Shown here piece by piece: positions 55,079 through 62,919 of a stretch of 64,000 nucleotides of DNA. The first letter of the stretch is position 1, and every line of letters begins with the position of its first letter. The position numbers were made by a program, and so were the translations under genes. Origin of the DNA: Nostoc spongiaeforme FACHB-130 (GTDB lineage Bacteria; Cyanobacteriota; Cyanobacteriia; Cyanobacteriales; Nostocaceae); the NCBI RefSeq assembly GCF_014698475.1, contig NZ_JACJTB010000004.1, positions 184,984 to 248,983 of the forward strand, written 5' to 3'. The notes under the pieces were generated by a model. It saw only the letters and a program-made list of their open reading frames with translations. It was not told where the DNA came from and did not search any database.

Positions 55079-55258
55079 TCAGTTGCGCTTCCAGCGTAGA
55101 TAAGTAACATAAACAATCGCAGCCAACTGCATTGGTAGTAGAAAAACTACACTTTTTAAATAATAATTAATTTCTAAATTAGACATGGTACTAAAATATC
55201 CACAGCCTAATAGCAGTAAGAAAACCCAAATGAGATGTTTACGTTTGAGCATTGGCAT
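55079..55258 (-). CDS. Small two-helix membrane protein, 59 aa
   Basis: The complement reads MPMLKRKHLIWVFLLLLGCG, YFSTMSNLEINYYLKSVVFL, then LPMQLAAIVYVTYLRWKRN-stop. There are two hydrophobic helices with basic ends (KRKH at the start, RWKRN at the end) and a short polar loop. No family is recognised. A second start (ATG at 55250-55252) is possible. It lies between the DUF2752 gene and the copper ATPase on the same strand. Confidence 0.55.
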   Translation of the reverse strand: MPMLKRKHLIWVFLLLLGCGYFSTMSNLEINYYLKSVVFLLPMQLAAIVYVTYLRWKRN

Positions 55259-55377
55259 AGTAGTAAAACTCAGACTGTTTTTCCCATCCTAATTGATATA
55301 TGAACAAAAGAAACAAAGGTGACAAGGTAGAGATATGTTGGTAAATGATTGAGAAATTGTTCTAGCCATTTAAAGAC

Positions 55378-55857
55378 TTACCGAAAAAGCCATTGACCCA
55401 AAGGAGATTGACTAAAGACAATATACAATTCTCCTGTTTGTGAGATGTGATACAACCGGAAAGTATGATAAATTAACACAGTCAGTAAGAATAGTATTTG
55501 TACCTTTTTTAGTCTTAATAGTTGACAATATAAAGTTGTAATTTGCTGCCTAGTTAACAATTCTAAAGTAACGTGAACTATGGCAATGACAAAACTAGCA
55601 AATAAAATTGGCCCAAATAAATTCTCGGTCAATGCTTGGTTTAAGTCTCCTCGTCCAATAGCCATAAATGAGCGCGTCATACCACAGGTAGGACAGGGAA
55701 TTCCAGTTAAGTGTCGGATCGGGCAGACTAAAAACCCAAGACGATAATTTTGATTGTAAAAATATGTCCCAAATAGGGGGGTATAAGAGAATCCTAATAT
55801 ACCCCAACGCAATAGCTTACCGTGGCACGATAGAGGAGTAGAAGATAATTTCAACAC
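55378..55857 (-). CDS. DUF2752 family membrane protein
   Basis: A 159-residue membrane protein. It has the DUF2752 signature: PIRHLTGIPCPTCGMTRSFMAIGRGDLNQALTENLFGP, i.e. the PCPxCGxTR motif, followed by two or three hydrophobic helices. The paired Cys may bind metal or form a disulfide. The family is very common next to TM2 proteins, as here. No function is established. Confidence 0.85.
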   Translation of the reverse strand: MLKLSSTPLSCHGKLLRWGILGFSYTPLFGTYFYNQNYRLGFLVCPIRHLTGIPCPTCGMTRSFMAIGRGDLNQALTENLFGPILFASFVIAIVHVTLELLTRQQITTLYCQLLRLKKVQILFLLTVLIYHTFRLYHISQTGELYIVFSQSPLGQWLFR

Positions 55858-55907
55858 AGATGTCCTCTGAAATCATAACGGCAAATCAAACCTGCTAAAG
55901 TTAAAAC

Positions 55908-56174
55908 TTAAAACCAGCCTTTTTTGTTGACAATATAAGCCTCAACAAATTCATCATCAGTTTTGGTTAAGTAAATAACTCCTTCTACTAAACCAATAAT
56001 GCCCATAATTGCCCCACCAAAACCACAGGTGAGGATGCTAACGAGCAACATAATCAAGCCTTCGGTTGTGTAACCAAGAATAAACTTGTGAATTCCTAAA
56101 GCTCCTAACAAGATTGCACAAATTCCAGCTGCTAGTTTTTTATTACTGATCTCACTGGGACTGTTATTAGACAT
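55908..56174 (-). CDS. TM2 domain protein
   Basis: An 88-residue protein with the TM2 layout: KKLAAGICAILLGALGIHKFILGYTTEGLIMLL, then a second helix ILTCGFGGAIMGIIGLVEGVIYLTKTDDEF. GIHKFILGY is the conserved G-x-H-x-F/Y motif before helix 1 end. It starts MSNNSPSEISNK. Adjacent (50 bases) to the DUF2752 gene and followed upstream by a second TM2 gene, an apparent paralogue pair. Confidence 0.88.
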   Translation of the reverse strand: MSNNSPSEISNKKLAAGICAILLGALGIHKFILGYTTEGLIMLLVSILTCGFGGAIMGIIGLVEGVIYLTKTDDEFVEAYIVNKKGWF

Positions 56175-56417
56175 TGGTTAGAAATGCCCCTCAATTATAA
56201 ATAACACTCCAATTTTATAGTAACTATATTTACTTGGCATCTACATATTTACAACATATACAATTTGTTATCTAGTAAACCTTTAGTTACACTTTGCTGG
56301 TAAATTTGAGCGTCTATCACAGGAAGTCAGAGGTAGCATTAAATATAGTTAAGTATTACACTTAAAATATTAAGATAAGTTACAGTGTATTTATTAATTA
56401 AAAATTAAAATTTTCAG

Positions 56418-56447
56418 ATACCCGACTTTATTAAGAAAATCGGGTAT
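56418..56447. terminator. CCCGACTTT hairpin repeat, copy 3
   Basis: Dyad ATACCCGACTTT / AAAATCGGGTAT between the two TM2 genes, downstream of the second one on the minus strand. It is related to 11412 and 22908. Confidence 0.6.
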
Positions 56448-56473
56448 ATTGCTGTTCTTGTGAGATATGAGCT

Positions 56474-56752
56474 TTAGAACCAGCCTTGTTTATTGACAAA
56501 ATAGATGTTGGCAAATTCTTCTGAGGATTTGTTTAAATAAATCATGCCTTCAATCAAACCAATCAGCTGCATCACTATCAAGGCGACTCCATAAGTAAAA
56601 GTACCTGCAACTATGGATATAGCTAACATAATAAAGCCTTCAGCAGCATATCCTAAAATAAATTTATGAACGCCAAACCCGCCAAAAATAATCCCGCAGT
56701 AACCAGCCAAAAGTTGTTTATTGGGATGGCTAGTAGGGTTGAGATTTGCCAT
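56474..56752 (-). CDS. TM2 domain protein, second copy
   Basis: 92 residues from ATG 56750-56752, which has GAGGAG about 10 bases upstream; the longer frame from a TTG has no merit. KQLLAGYCGIIFGGFGVHKFILGYAAEGFIMLAISIVAG is the TM2 helix-turn, and the protein ends YFVNKQGWF, like the first copy (YIVNKKGWF). Duplicated from the neighbour at 55908. The hairpin between them and 300-base gap suggest separate transcripts. Confidence 0.88.
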   Translation of the reverse strand: MANLNPTSHPNKQLLAGYCGIIFGGFGVHKFILGYAAEGFIMLAISIVAGTFTYGVALIVMQLIGLIEGMIYLNKSSEEFANIYFVNKQGWF

Positions 56753-57751
56753 AGTATTCTTACTCCTCAAAGATTAGTGGAAAACTAAATTTTTCTTTTG
56801 ATGAAGAACTATTGAGTTCAATTCATAATTTGTAATTAAGTTTTTTGAATCTCAATATAGAAACGCAGAAACCACCAAGAAAAACGTGCTTTTTCTTAGT
56901 CATACATGAATAGTCAGCTAGGAAAAACTATTTATGGAGCTGATTTTTTGTTAGTATACGCCTAACGTCTGCCCAAATAAAGATGTCAACACTTTAAAAA
57001 AAACACTACAAAATATAAGTAATAGAAACAAGTACTTTGTAGCTGCAAACTAGCAAGCTACTTGATTTACAGCAGAATTCGAGCATCAAAATTCAGAATT
57101 AGATTAGTTCTCTATCTAGCGTGGAGAACTAAATTGTGTACTTTATTTACTTGAAATCTGCTGTATGTATTTAATTGTGATTATGACATCAAAAACAGAG
57201 ATTTTGCAGATTCGTAAGTATGATTTCTCTGGAGGAGGATAAATACTCATAATCAGCAAAAAACGGCGATATCATACCATATTCTTCAAGCCCATTAATG
57301 TTATTTCCGGACTTTTTTGATATGGCTGTAATGATGAGATTTTAAGTTAGTTGGAAATGGATAAATTCGATACAGATGACATATATTCTACAACTAAAAA
57401 ATTATGCCATCTTGGTATTAGTGAATTGAAGTTACACTGAATACCTTATTGAATTGTTTTGCGTCACTCCTATGGTTAAGGGCTATGATTCAATATTGCC
57501 TGCCAAATACAACACAGTTAGGCAATCAACATCTGAAAAATAGCTCTAACTATCTAGATAGTACTAGATGTTTATCCAGAAGTTTTGTAATCTATTTGAC
57601 AGTAATGTTGAGATTTTTTGGCTATCAATATTGTTAAATTTCAGCCAAGTTTCACGGAATACTTGATTTAGTAATCACCAGCGAAAAATCATCACCTACG
57701 CAGATGTAACCAGATATTTTTTGATACGGCAACCGTATTAAATATGTTTTA
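56753..57751. other. Intergenic region of about 1 kb with a MITE and a TCCGGA element
   Basis: No supported gene. It holds the second family-1 MITE copy (57068-57165). A TCCGGA hexamer is at 57306-57311, with TAATGA 17 bases downstream (57329-57334), which together could be a plus-strand promoter. The only following frame is a 62-codon one at 57449-57637 without a good start. Confidence 0.4.
57068..57165. mobile_element. MITE-like element, family 1, copy 2
   Basis: 98 bases, TA at both ends, starting TACAGCAGAATTCGAGC and ending TACTTGAAATCTGCTGTA. Reverse-complemented, it aligns with 51674-51759, sharing AGCAGATTTCAAGT(A/G)AAT and a following ATTTAGTT. It contains an inner TAGTTCTC / GAGAACTA dyad and no coding capacity. 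Confidence 0.65.
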
Positions 57752-59305
57752 TTAGTTACTACTGCCCAAGAGGAAAAGACTCAGTAATGTGCCACTATTC
57801 CAGAGGCTGTGGAGTAGCATAGGAGCAAGGAGATTGCGCGATCGCGTGTACACTACTCCCAGGACGATCCCCAAGGCGGTGAGTGGTAAAACTTCTGACA
57901 AGCTTAGGTGAGCGATCGCAAACAACAGGCTACTAGCCAAAATCGCCCCCCATACAGGTAAATAACGGGTGAGGGAGGGTAGCAAAAAGCCCCGAAATAA
58001 AATTTCTTCAAATATGGGAGCAGCGATCGCAGCTGTGGAGAAAAATATTCCTAATGCTATAGAATCTTGACTTTCTAGCGCCAGTTGCAATAACGGATTA
58101 CTACCACCCTGCCCTTGCCAGAGTTTTTGATTAATCAACGATACCACCACAACCACAGGTAAAGCGGTGCAGTAACCGCCTAATCCCCACAACCACCAAT
58201 TATCTTGGAGTTGGAATTTAAACCACAATCTTGGCAGAGGGAAAAACCGTTTGATGGAAAAATACATCACCGACAGCGCCCCCGCCGCCACCAAAAAGTA
58301 ACTTACCAACACAGAAAAAGCTTGTAAGCGTACACCGACAATCGGGCGGGGAATTGGCAGTATAGATAATAGAATGGGAACAAAAACTTGTCCCATAAAG
58401 AAAAATCCCACAACAAAAACCTGGAGTACGGTTTCACCATCCCAAGGTGTTGTCCAAACTAAATCACCATTTTGTGCCAGTAACGCTTCTTTTCCTTTCA
58501 GGAAGCGTTGTATCAATAAGAAAATCAGCAGAATTGTGCCTATCAATGCTGCTAAGGCGGGGATCGTACCGATGAGGGTGAGTTTAAATACTGCTTGGGC
58601 TGCGGCTTCTTGCTGTGCAGCTTTGACTGTGGCTAAAGGTTCTTGACGTTGCTGGAGTTGGTATAGCTGAATCAAAGCCGTATTCCGAAACCAACCATCT
58701 AAATTCTTTTGAATTAGCTGTTGGGCATTAGGTAAGATGCGGGGGGGATTACTCCAGAGTCCACTTAAGATAGTCGCGGTATCTGCAAAATCGCTGCTGA
58801 GTTCTGGCTGTTGTAATTCCGCCCAAGTTTTCAAGGCTGTGTCTTGTTGTCCTTGTTGTACTTGTAAAATTCCTAGACGTAAATCTAACTCTGCGAGTAA
58901 TTTTTGCTGTTGGTAAAGAGATTGCTGTAATTGTTTTTTGGTGAGTTCTGGAGATGCGCTAGTGTCAACAGTGTCTTGTGGTAGGGGTTTAGCTGGAGAA
59001 CTTAGCTGTGTAAGTTGGCTGTTAAGCTTATCTAAATTAGTTTGTACAGATTTTTTGGCTTCTTGATATTGCTGCGTTGCATTTTCTAGGGGCTGATCTT
59101 CGAGGATGGCTTGGCGAATTACCTGAAAATTATCACCATTGCTATCTTCTGGCTGCCAAGCTTGGGCTTGCAGCGCAATATTGGTTTGATAAAGTTCCAG
59201 ACGACTTTGGAACTGTGGTTTCTGCCAACTACTGACTAGCGATAAAGTTGCCAGTACAACTGCTATCACAGTCGAAATGATTAAAACCAATCGTTTGATT
59301 GTCAT
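57752..59305 (-). CDS. CPBP family intramembrane glutamic protease (CAAX protease-like)
   Basis: A 517-residue protein. An N-terminal membrane helix (residues 5-24) is followed by a soluble Gln-rich helical region (about residues 30-220) that includes QQQKLLAELDLRLGILQVQQGQQ, then six or seven membrane helices. The active-site motif is FEEILFRGFLLPSL (about residue 433), with the following AHL (ILASSLLFAIAHLSLSE) and NxxW-like LHSLWNSG motifs of the family. The role in cyanobacteria is unknown; the soluble part could be a sensor or partner domain. Confidence 0.85.
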   Translation of the reverse strand: MTIKRLVLIISTVIAVVLATLSLVSSWQKPQFQSRLELYQTNIALQAQAWQPEDSNGDNFQVIRQAILEDQPLENATQQYQEAKKSVQTNLDKLNSQLTQLSSPAKPLPQDTVDTSASPELTKKQLQQSLYQQQKLLAELDLRLGILQVQQGQQDTALKTWAELQQPELSSDFADTATILSGLWSNPPRILPNAQQLIQKNLDGWFRNTALIQLYQLQQRQEPLATVKAAQQEAAAQAVFKLTLIGTIPALAALIGTILLIFLLIQRFLKGKEALLAQNGDLVWTTPWDGETVLQVFVVGFFFMGQVFVPILLSILPIPRPIVGVRLQAFSVLVSYFLVAAGALSVMYFSIKRFFPLPRLWFKFQLQDNWWLWGLGGYCTALPVVVVVSLINQKLWQGQGGSNPLLQLALESQDSIALGIFFSTAAIAAPIFEEILFRGFLLPSLTRYLPVWGAILASSLLFAIAHLSLSEVLPLTALGIVLGVVYTRSRNLLAPMLLHSLWNSGTLLSLFLLGSSN

Positions 59306-59451
59306 CTATCCCCCTTGGACGAACCAGAATATGCCCCTTGGGAATTATCGCAAGAAAAAGCAGGAGGTGGATAGATATGATCAAGATTGTGAGTCTACTT
59401 TACAAGGATAGCGATCGCCCACCGCACCACAGGATGTTAAATTACAACTCA

Positions 59452-60087
59452 TTAACCCTCTAGCTGACTTCTTACCCAAGTACGGAATAATTTGAGTAAA
59501 GCAATTTCACCCATAGTTTTACTTTGTTCAATAAATCGGCTCATATCACGCACTGATACTATGGGAAAGGCAATACTAAACTCACACGCAATATATTGCC
59601 CTTCTAATAATTGATAAAATTTTAAATTCTGACCGTTATATCTCCATAGTTCAGTAATACCTAATGCGGCATAAATATTAAACTTATTAACTGAACTACT
59701 AGTAATATCAACTTCTATTGCTAAATCAGGTGGTGGATCAGTTTCTAAGTCTAAAGTTTCCTTACCTCGCATCAATAATTCATTTTGGATATAATAACAA
59801 GCATCTGGTTCTATACCTTTTTTAACTAACTTCTGCTTTAATGTTGTAGAAGCAGCACTTCTGATTTCAATATCTAATTCTTCAGCTAACGCAACAATAA
59901 AGTTTCCTAAATTACTTTTAGGATTTTCATGTTCAAACAGTGATGTCATAATTTCTAAAGTGCCGCAGTCGTAAGCAAACCGAGAACCTCTATCTTCACC
60001 CGTATCTCTTAGCAAAGCTTCAAAGGTTTCCCAGCTAACGTTGTGCAGAACTGTCCTTTGTTCAGCAGGAGTTGACTTGGCAAGCAT
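59452..60087 (-). CDS. Uma2 family (DUF820) putative endonuclease
   Basis: A 211-residue PD-(D/E)xK-fold protein, expanded in cyanobacteria. Visible features: LHNVSWETFEALLRDTGEDRGSRFAYDCGTLEIM, the glutamate of IEPDACYYIQN, and PPPDLAIEVDITSSSVNKF containing the core D...E-V-D residues. It is in frame throughout, in contrast to the broken one at 61280. Function in vivo is unknown. Confidence 0.85.
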   Translation of the reverse strand: MLAKSTPAEQRTVLHNVSWETFEALLRDTGEDRGSRFAYDCGTLEIMTSLFEHENPKSNLGNFIVALAEELDIEIRSAASTTLKQKLVKKGIEPDACYYIQNELLMRGKETLDLETDPPPDLAIEVDITSSSVNKFNIYAALGITELWRYNGQNLKFYQLLEGQYIACEFSIAFPIVSVRDMSRFIEQSKTMGEIALLKLFRTWVRSQLEG

Positions 60088-60383
60088 ATAAAAATGTTGA
60101 TTTTATCAGATGACGAGATATATAAATTTTATCGTGTATATATATCGAGTGGGCATCAACTTCAAGTTCTGCCCACCCTAGATATAATCCAGCAGTCAAA
60201 TAAAAGATAGTATATGGTTACAAAAGCTTTTGGTTCTTGGGACGCAGATTTTACTGAGTAAAAATTCAAGTTACACCCAGCAAATCTATTACCCTGATTG
60301 TTGTTAAATCTAAATACAATTTTTTCGACAGTTTGATGAAGGTTTGAGTCTTCCAGTTGACATTGATTTTTTCAAAGTTCAAC
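60088..60383. other. Intergenic region, nothing recognised
   Basis: A 296-base AT-rich gap between the Uma2 gene (start 60087) and the 127-aa secreted-protein gene that ends at 60384. No clear promoter or repeat can be named. Confidence 0.35.
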
Positions 60384-60767
60384 CTAGTATACTAAGTTGC
60401 CACTACCGCGTAATTGCCGCAAAGAATTGATGCAATAAGGACAGTCACACTTAAAAATTCTAATTGCGGCATCACTTTCTTCATCTGTAAAATTCAATTC
60501 TGCAATGTTGGTATCAGATGGCTGCGATGAAACAACCATAGATTTAGGCGTGGGAGGTGCTTTGGGATCTCTTTCGGAATCTCGAATACAAACAAAATCC
60601 TTCAAACCGTGGGGATTAGTGATGCAAGTACGTCCATCGCCTGTGTGAATTAACTTTTGGGTGAGGTTCACAGAGGCGTGTGCTGGATGTATTGCTGTCA
60701 ATGTAGACATCAGGGAAGTAAAGATTGCCGAACTAGAAAGCAAATTCAGTACTAATTTTTTGTTCAT
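60384..60767 (-). CDS. Small secreted protein ending RGSGNLVY
   Basis: A 127-residue protein with a clear signal peptide (MNKKLVLNLLSSSAIFTSLM, AIHPAHA-S as cleavage site). The mature part has Cys residues in GRTCITNPHG, DFVCIRDSE and FKCDCPYCINSLRQLRGSGNLVY. The CDCPYC pattern could bind metal or form disulfides. The last eight residues RGSGNLVY carry RGSGN, one residue from the HetR-binding pentapeptide RGSGR, and a PatX gene lies only 1.3 kb away. It is not possible to say from sequence whether this is functional mimicry or chance. Confidence 0.6.
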   Translation of the reverse strand: MNKKLVLNLLSSSAIFTSLMSTLTAIHPAHASVNLTQKLIHTGDGRTCITNPHGLKDFVCIRDSERDPKAPPTPKSMVVSSQPSDTNIAELNFTDEESDAAIRIFKCDCPYCINSLRQLRGSGNLVY

Positions 60768-61279
60768 ATTTTTCTTGATAGAACATCTCTGAATGCCAAG
60801 CCTATCCTATTAATTGTTAATGGTCAAGATGATGTTGGTGATAAATATAAAAGATTACTAACATGTTATATTTCTCTTGTCTTCTTGGCTAAGAATACCA
60901 AAAATTTGTTTTATTCATCTATCAAAGTAAGTAAAGTTATGGGCTATTAGAAGTTATTTATCAATATTTTCATAAGTGTGTTAGGTGCAGATTGTGAGCT
61001 AATTCATTCCCAAAACTAGATACGAGTACCTAACGCACCGCTAGATTATCCCTCTTATGTCACTTTCCGAGATAAGCAAGTAGTTCAGGAGCTAAATCAT
61101 CCAGAAGCATAAGAGGGTTTAAATTGATTCATTGCAGCAATTAAATGATTGAATCCCAATAATAAATGTGAATTAGGGAAAATACTTAACCAGGGATAAA
61201 TTAACCAAAATAGTAAAAGTGGCTGGATAATGAGACGTAGATTATTTAAACTATTCTTCCATCCAGATTCGTGGTTCCA
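60768..61279. other. Intergenic region with two dyads
   Basis: A CCCTCTTATG / CATAAGAGGG pair (61050-61059, 61108-61117) and a GTTAGGT / ACCTAAC pair (about 60979 and 61028) are found. They may be remains of a repeat element. No gene is visible. Confidence 0.4.
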
Positions 61280-61667
61280 TTATGGATGATTAGAAAAATC
61301 AACATCCTTACATCTTCCTGGCGGATAGGTGCGTTTAACAGAATATTCCCCGCCTTCGGTGTCAGAGAGAATTTCCATAATGATCGCAGGTACTTCACCT
61401 TCTAAATATAGGAGTATAACTTTTGCGATCGCTTAAAATTTGATTTACTGCTGGAACATAAACCCAATCAGGTGCTTTTAAAATCAATTGTCCATTGACA
61501 GTTGCACAAAGACCAAAATTCGAGGCTATCAACATCTGTGGTTGAATAAAACCGCCAATTTCTAGGCTTTCACGCAACGCACCAGCCAAAATTGGCTGAT
61601 TGGTATTCTCCACAGGTTCACCCTCTAATTGATAATCATCGGGTAATGCTTCCCAAGAGATTACCAT
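61280..61667 (-). pseudogene. Frameshifted, truncated Uma2 family gene
   Basis: The minus-strand frame from 61667 gives 90 residues: MVISWEALPDDYQLEGEPVE, then GGFIQPQMLIASNFGLCATVNGQL, LKAPDWVYVPAVNQILSDRKSYTPIFRR-stop. One base shift near 61405-61410 restores the Uma2 continuation YLEGEVPAIIMEILSDTEGG, EYSVKRTYPPG, after which similarity ends and the frame closes at 61280 (CKDVDFSNHP-stop). So the gene has both a frameshift and a lost C-terminus. Confidence 0.75.
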
Positions 61668-62035
61668 GTCAGTTGGCGATTTAGCTGCACCGAGTTGGGT
61701 TGCAATAACACAGCATCAATATTAGTTTCTTCTTATGTTACCCCTCCCAGCACGAAGATGATGCGATCGTACTTAGAAACGGGTAGATGCCAAGTTCAAA
61801 AATATCTCAATGAGACTTTCTGGATTTTAAAATTTAAAATCTCAAAAAATTTTCAAAAAACAAGAAATTATCTGATTGAAGGAATAGGTGATTTTAAGAA
61901 ACGAGCGGCAGGAATACTGCAAGAATGTTAAATTTCTTTGAAGATAAAATGTGATCTGATTGCCAGAAATTCTGGAAAATGCTTTGATTTTTACTGGATT
62001 CTTTTATCACTAGCTGACTTTAGCCTAAAAGAATT
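61668..62035. other. Intergenic region between the Uma2 pseudogene and patX
   Basis: A 78-codon plus-strand frame (61695-61931) opens at TTG and has no family feature, so it is not called. No clear terminator for patX is seen; CTAGCTGACTTTAGCC at 62013-62027 is a weak candidate dyad. Confidence 0.35.
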
Positions 62036-62275
62036 CTAACCAACGGGAAAAGCATTATTGAGAGACTCAATTAAATCTCTGCGTCCACTACCGCGATGAG
62101 GTGTCGGATTTTCTGGCTCATTTGATTTGGGTTTGGGTTTTGGTTTTGCTGATAACAACATTTTGCCTCCTGTATCACCAATTAGCGTATGTGAGCGATT
62201 TAAACTGTCTGAACCGTTAAACACCAAAGAACCGAGAACCACACTAGAAACTAAAAGCGAAAATGTAGCACGCAT
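62036..62275 (-). CDS. patX: PatX-type RGSGR pentapeptide protein
   Basis: A 79-residue protein with a hydrophobic N-terminus (MRATFSLLVSSVVLGSLVF), a Lys/Pro-rich middle (SAKPKPKPKSNEPENPTP) and HRGSGRRDLIESL near the C-terminus. RGSGR is the pentapeptide that binds HetR and blocks heterocyst differentiation, as in PatS and HetN. The hydrophobic N-terminus plus HRGSGRR near the end is the PatX pattern, described as coextensive with HetR. The gene is preceded by a TCCGGA (DIF-class) hexamer, as reported for patX. The N-terminus probably directs export or membrane passage, with a processed peptide acting in neighbouring cells. hetR is not in the window. Confidence 0.87.
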   Translation of the reverse strand: MRATFSLLVSSVVLGSLVFNGSDSLNRSHTLIGDTGGKMLLSAKPKPKPKSNEPENPTPHRGSGRRDLIESLNNAFPVG

Positions 62276-62919
62276 GGCAGATATTTCTTGTGAACTCTAA
62301 TATTCACTGCTACTGAGTTTCTGAATGTGTATCCGGAAAGTTTGCAAAATAGTATTCTGTTTGACAGAAAGAAATTGAGTTTGACGTTAAGTAAATACTC
62401 CTGAATCCCATAGAGACCCGCATCACCAATCATGTTCATCGCCAGGAGTGGGTATACAGTTGTTGCCGGTGTGTAAGGTGAAGTTTAACTTTAATTGTTA
62501 GCTACAAGCTGTCAGTTGGGAAATTCCAGAAATTGAATGATTCAGTTTACAAAGTCAGAGTGATGGAATATTTATTGACTTTGGAAGTTCCTGGATGAAC
62601 ACAGATGGCATATATCAAGCTGTAAAATGTATACGTACGTATATTTAGCTAAAAAGTTAAAATTTTATCTTATATAAAGTTTCAATCAAAATCAGCCAAT
62701 AGTTATCGACAGCTTAGGCGACTTTGTTTTACTCTGAAAACACAAAACATCACCTAGTTCTATTACTGGTATATAAAAAACTTTGCTTATCAAAATATTC
62801 AGTGAACAGCAAAGCTAAAAATTGATGAGAACTGTATTGTTTTACTGAGTAAAAAATCGAACTAAATTAATCAGGTGTAGACTACTAAATTGTTAAAAAT
62901 AGCTATTTGTGGAGAATTT
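62276..62919. promoter_or_regulatory. Divergent control region between patX and the PEP-CTERM gene
   Basis: 644 bases. Beside the patX promoter (62332-62365) there is a 14-bp perfect palindrome TATACGTACGTATA at 62630-62643, extended by AAATG / TATTT. It lies about 280 bases before the PEP-CTERM start and could be an operator. GTATACAG at 62453 recurs at 63781 near the window end. Confidence 0.5.
62332..62365 (-). promoter_or_regulatory. DIF-type promoter element and candidate NtcA site of patX
   Basis: TCCGGA at 62332-62337 lies 57-62 bases upstream of the patX ATG. This hexamer at -35 marks promoters induced in developing heterocysts. Further upstream on the minus strand, GTC-N8-TAC at 62352-62365 fits the relaxed NtcA consensus GT-N10-AC (strict form GTA-N8-TAC), centred about 24 bases before TCCGGA. 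The -10 box is not obvious. Confidence 0.65.

Noticed and set aside
61695..61931. 78-codon plus-strand ORF next to patX
   Set aside because: TTG start in repeat-poor AT DNA, no family signs, overlaps the divergent control region of the Uma2 remnant.
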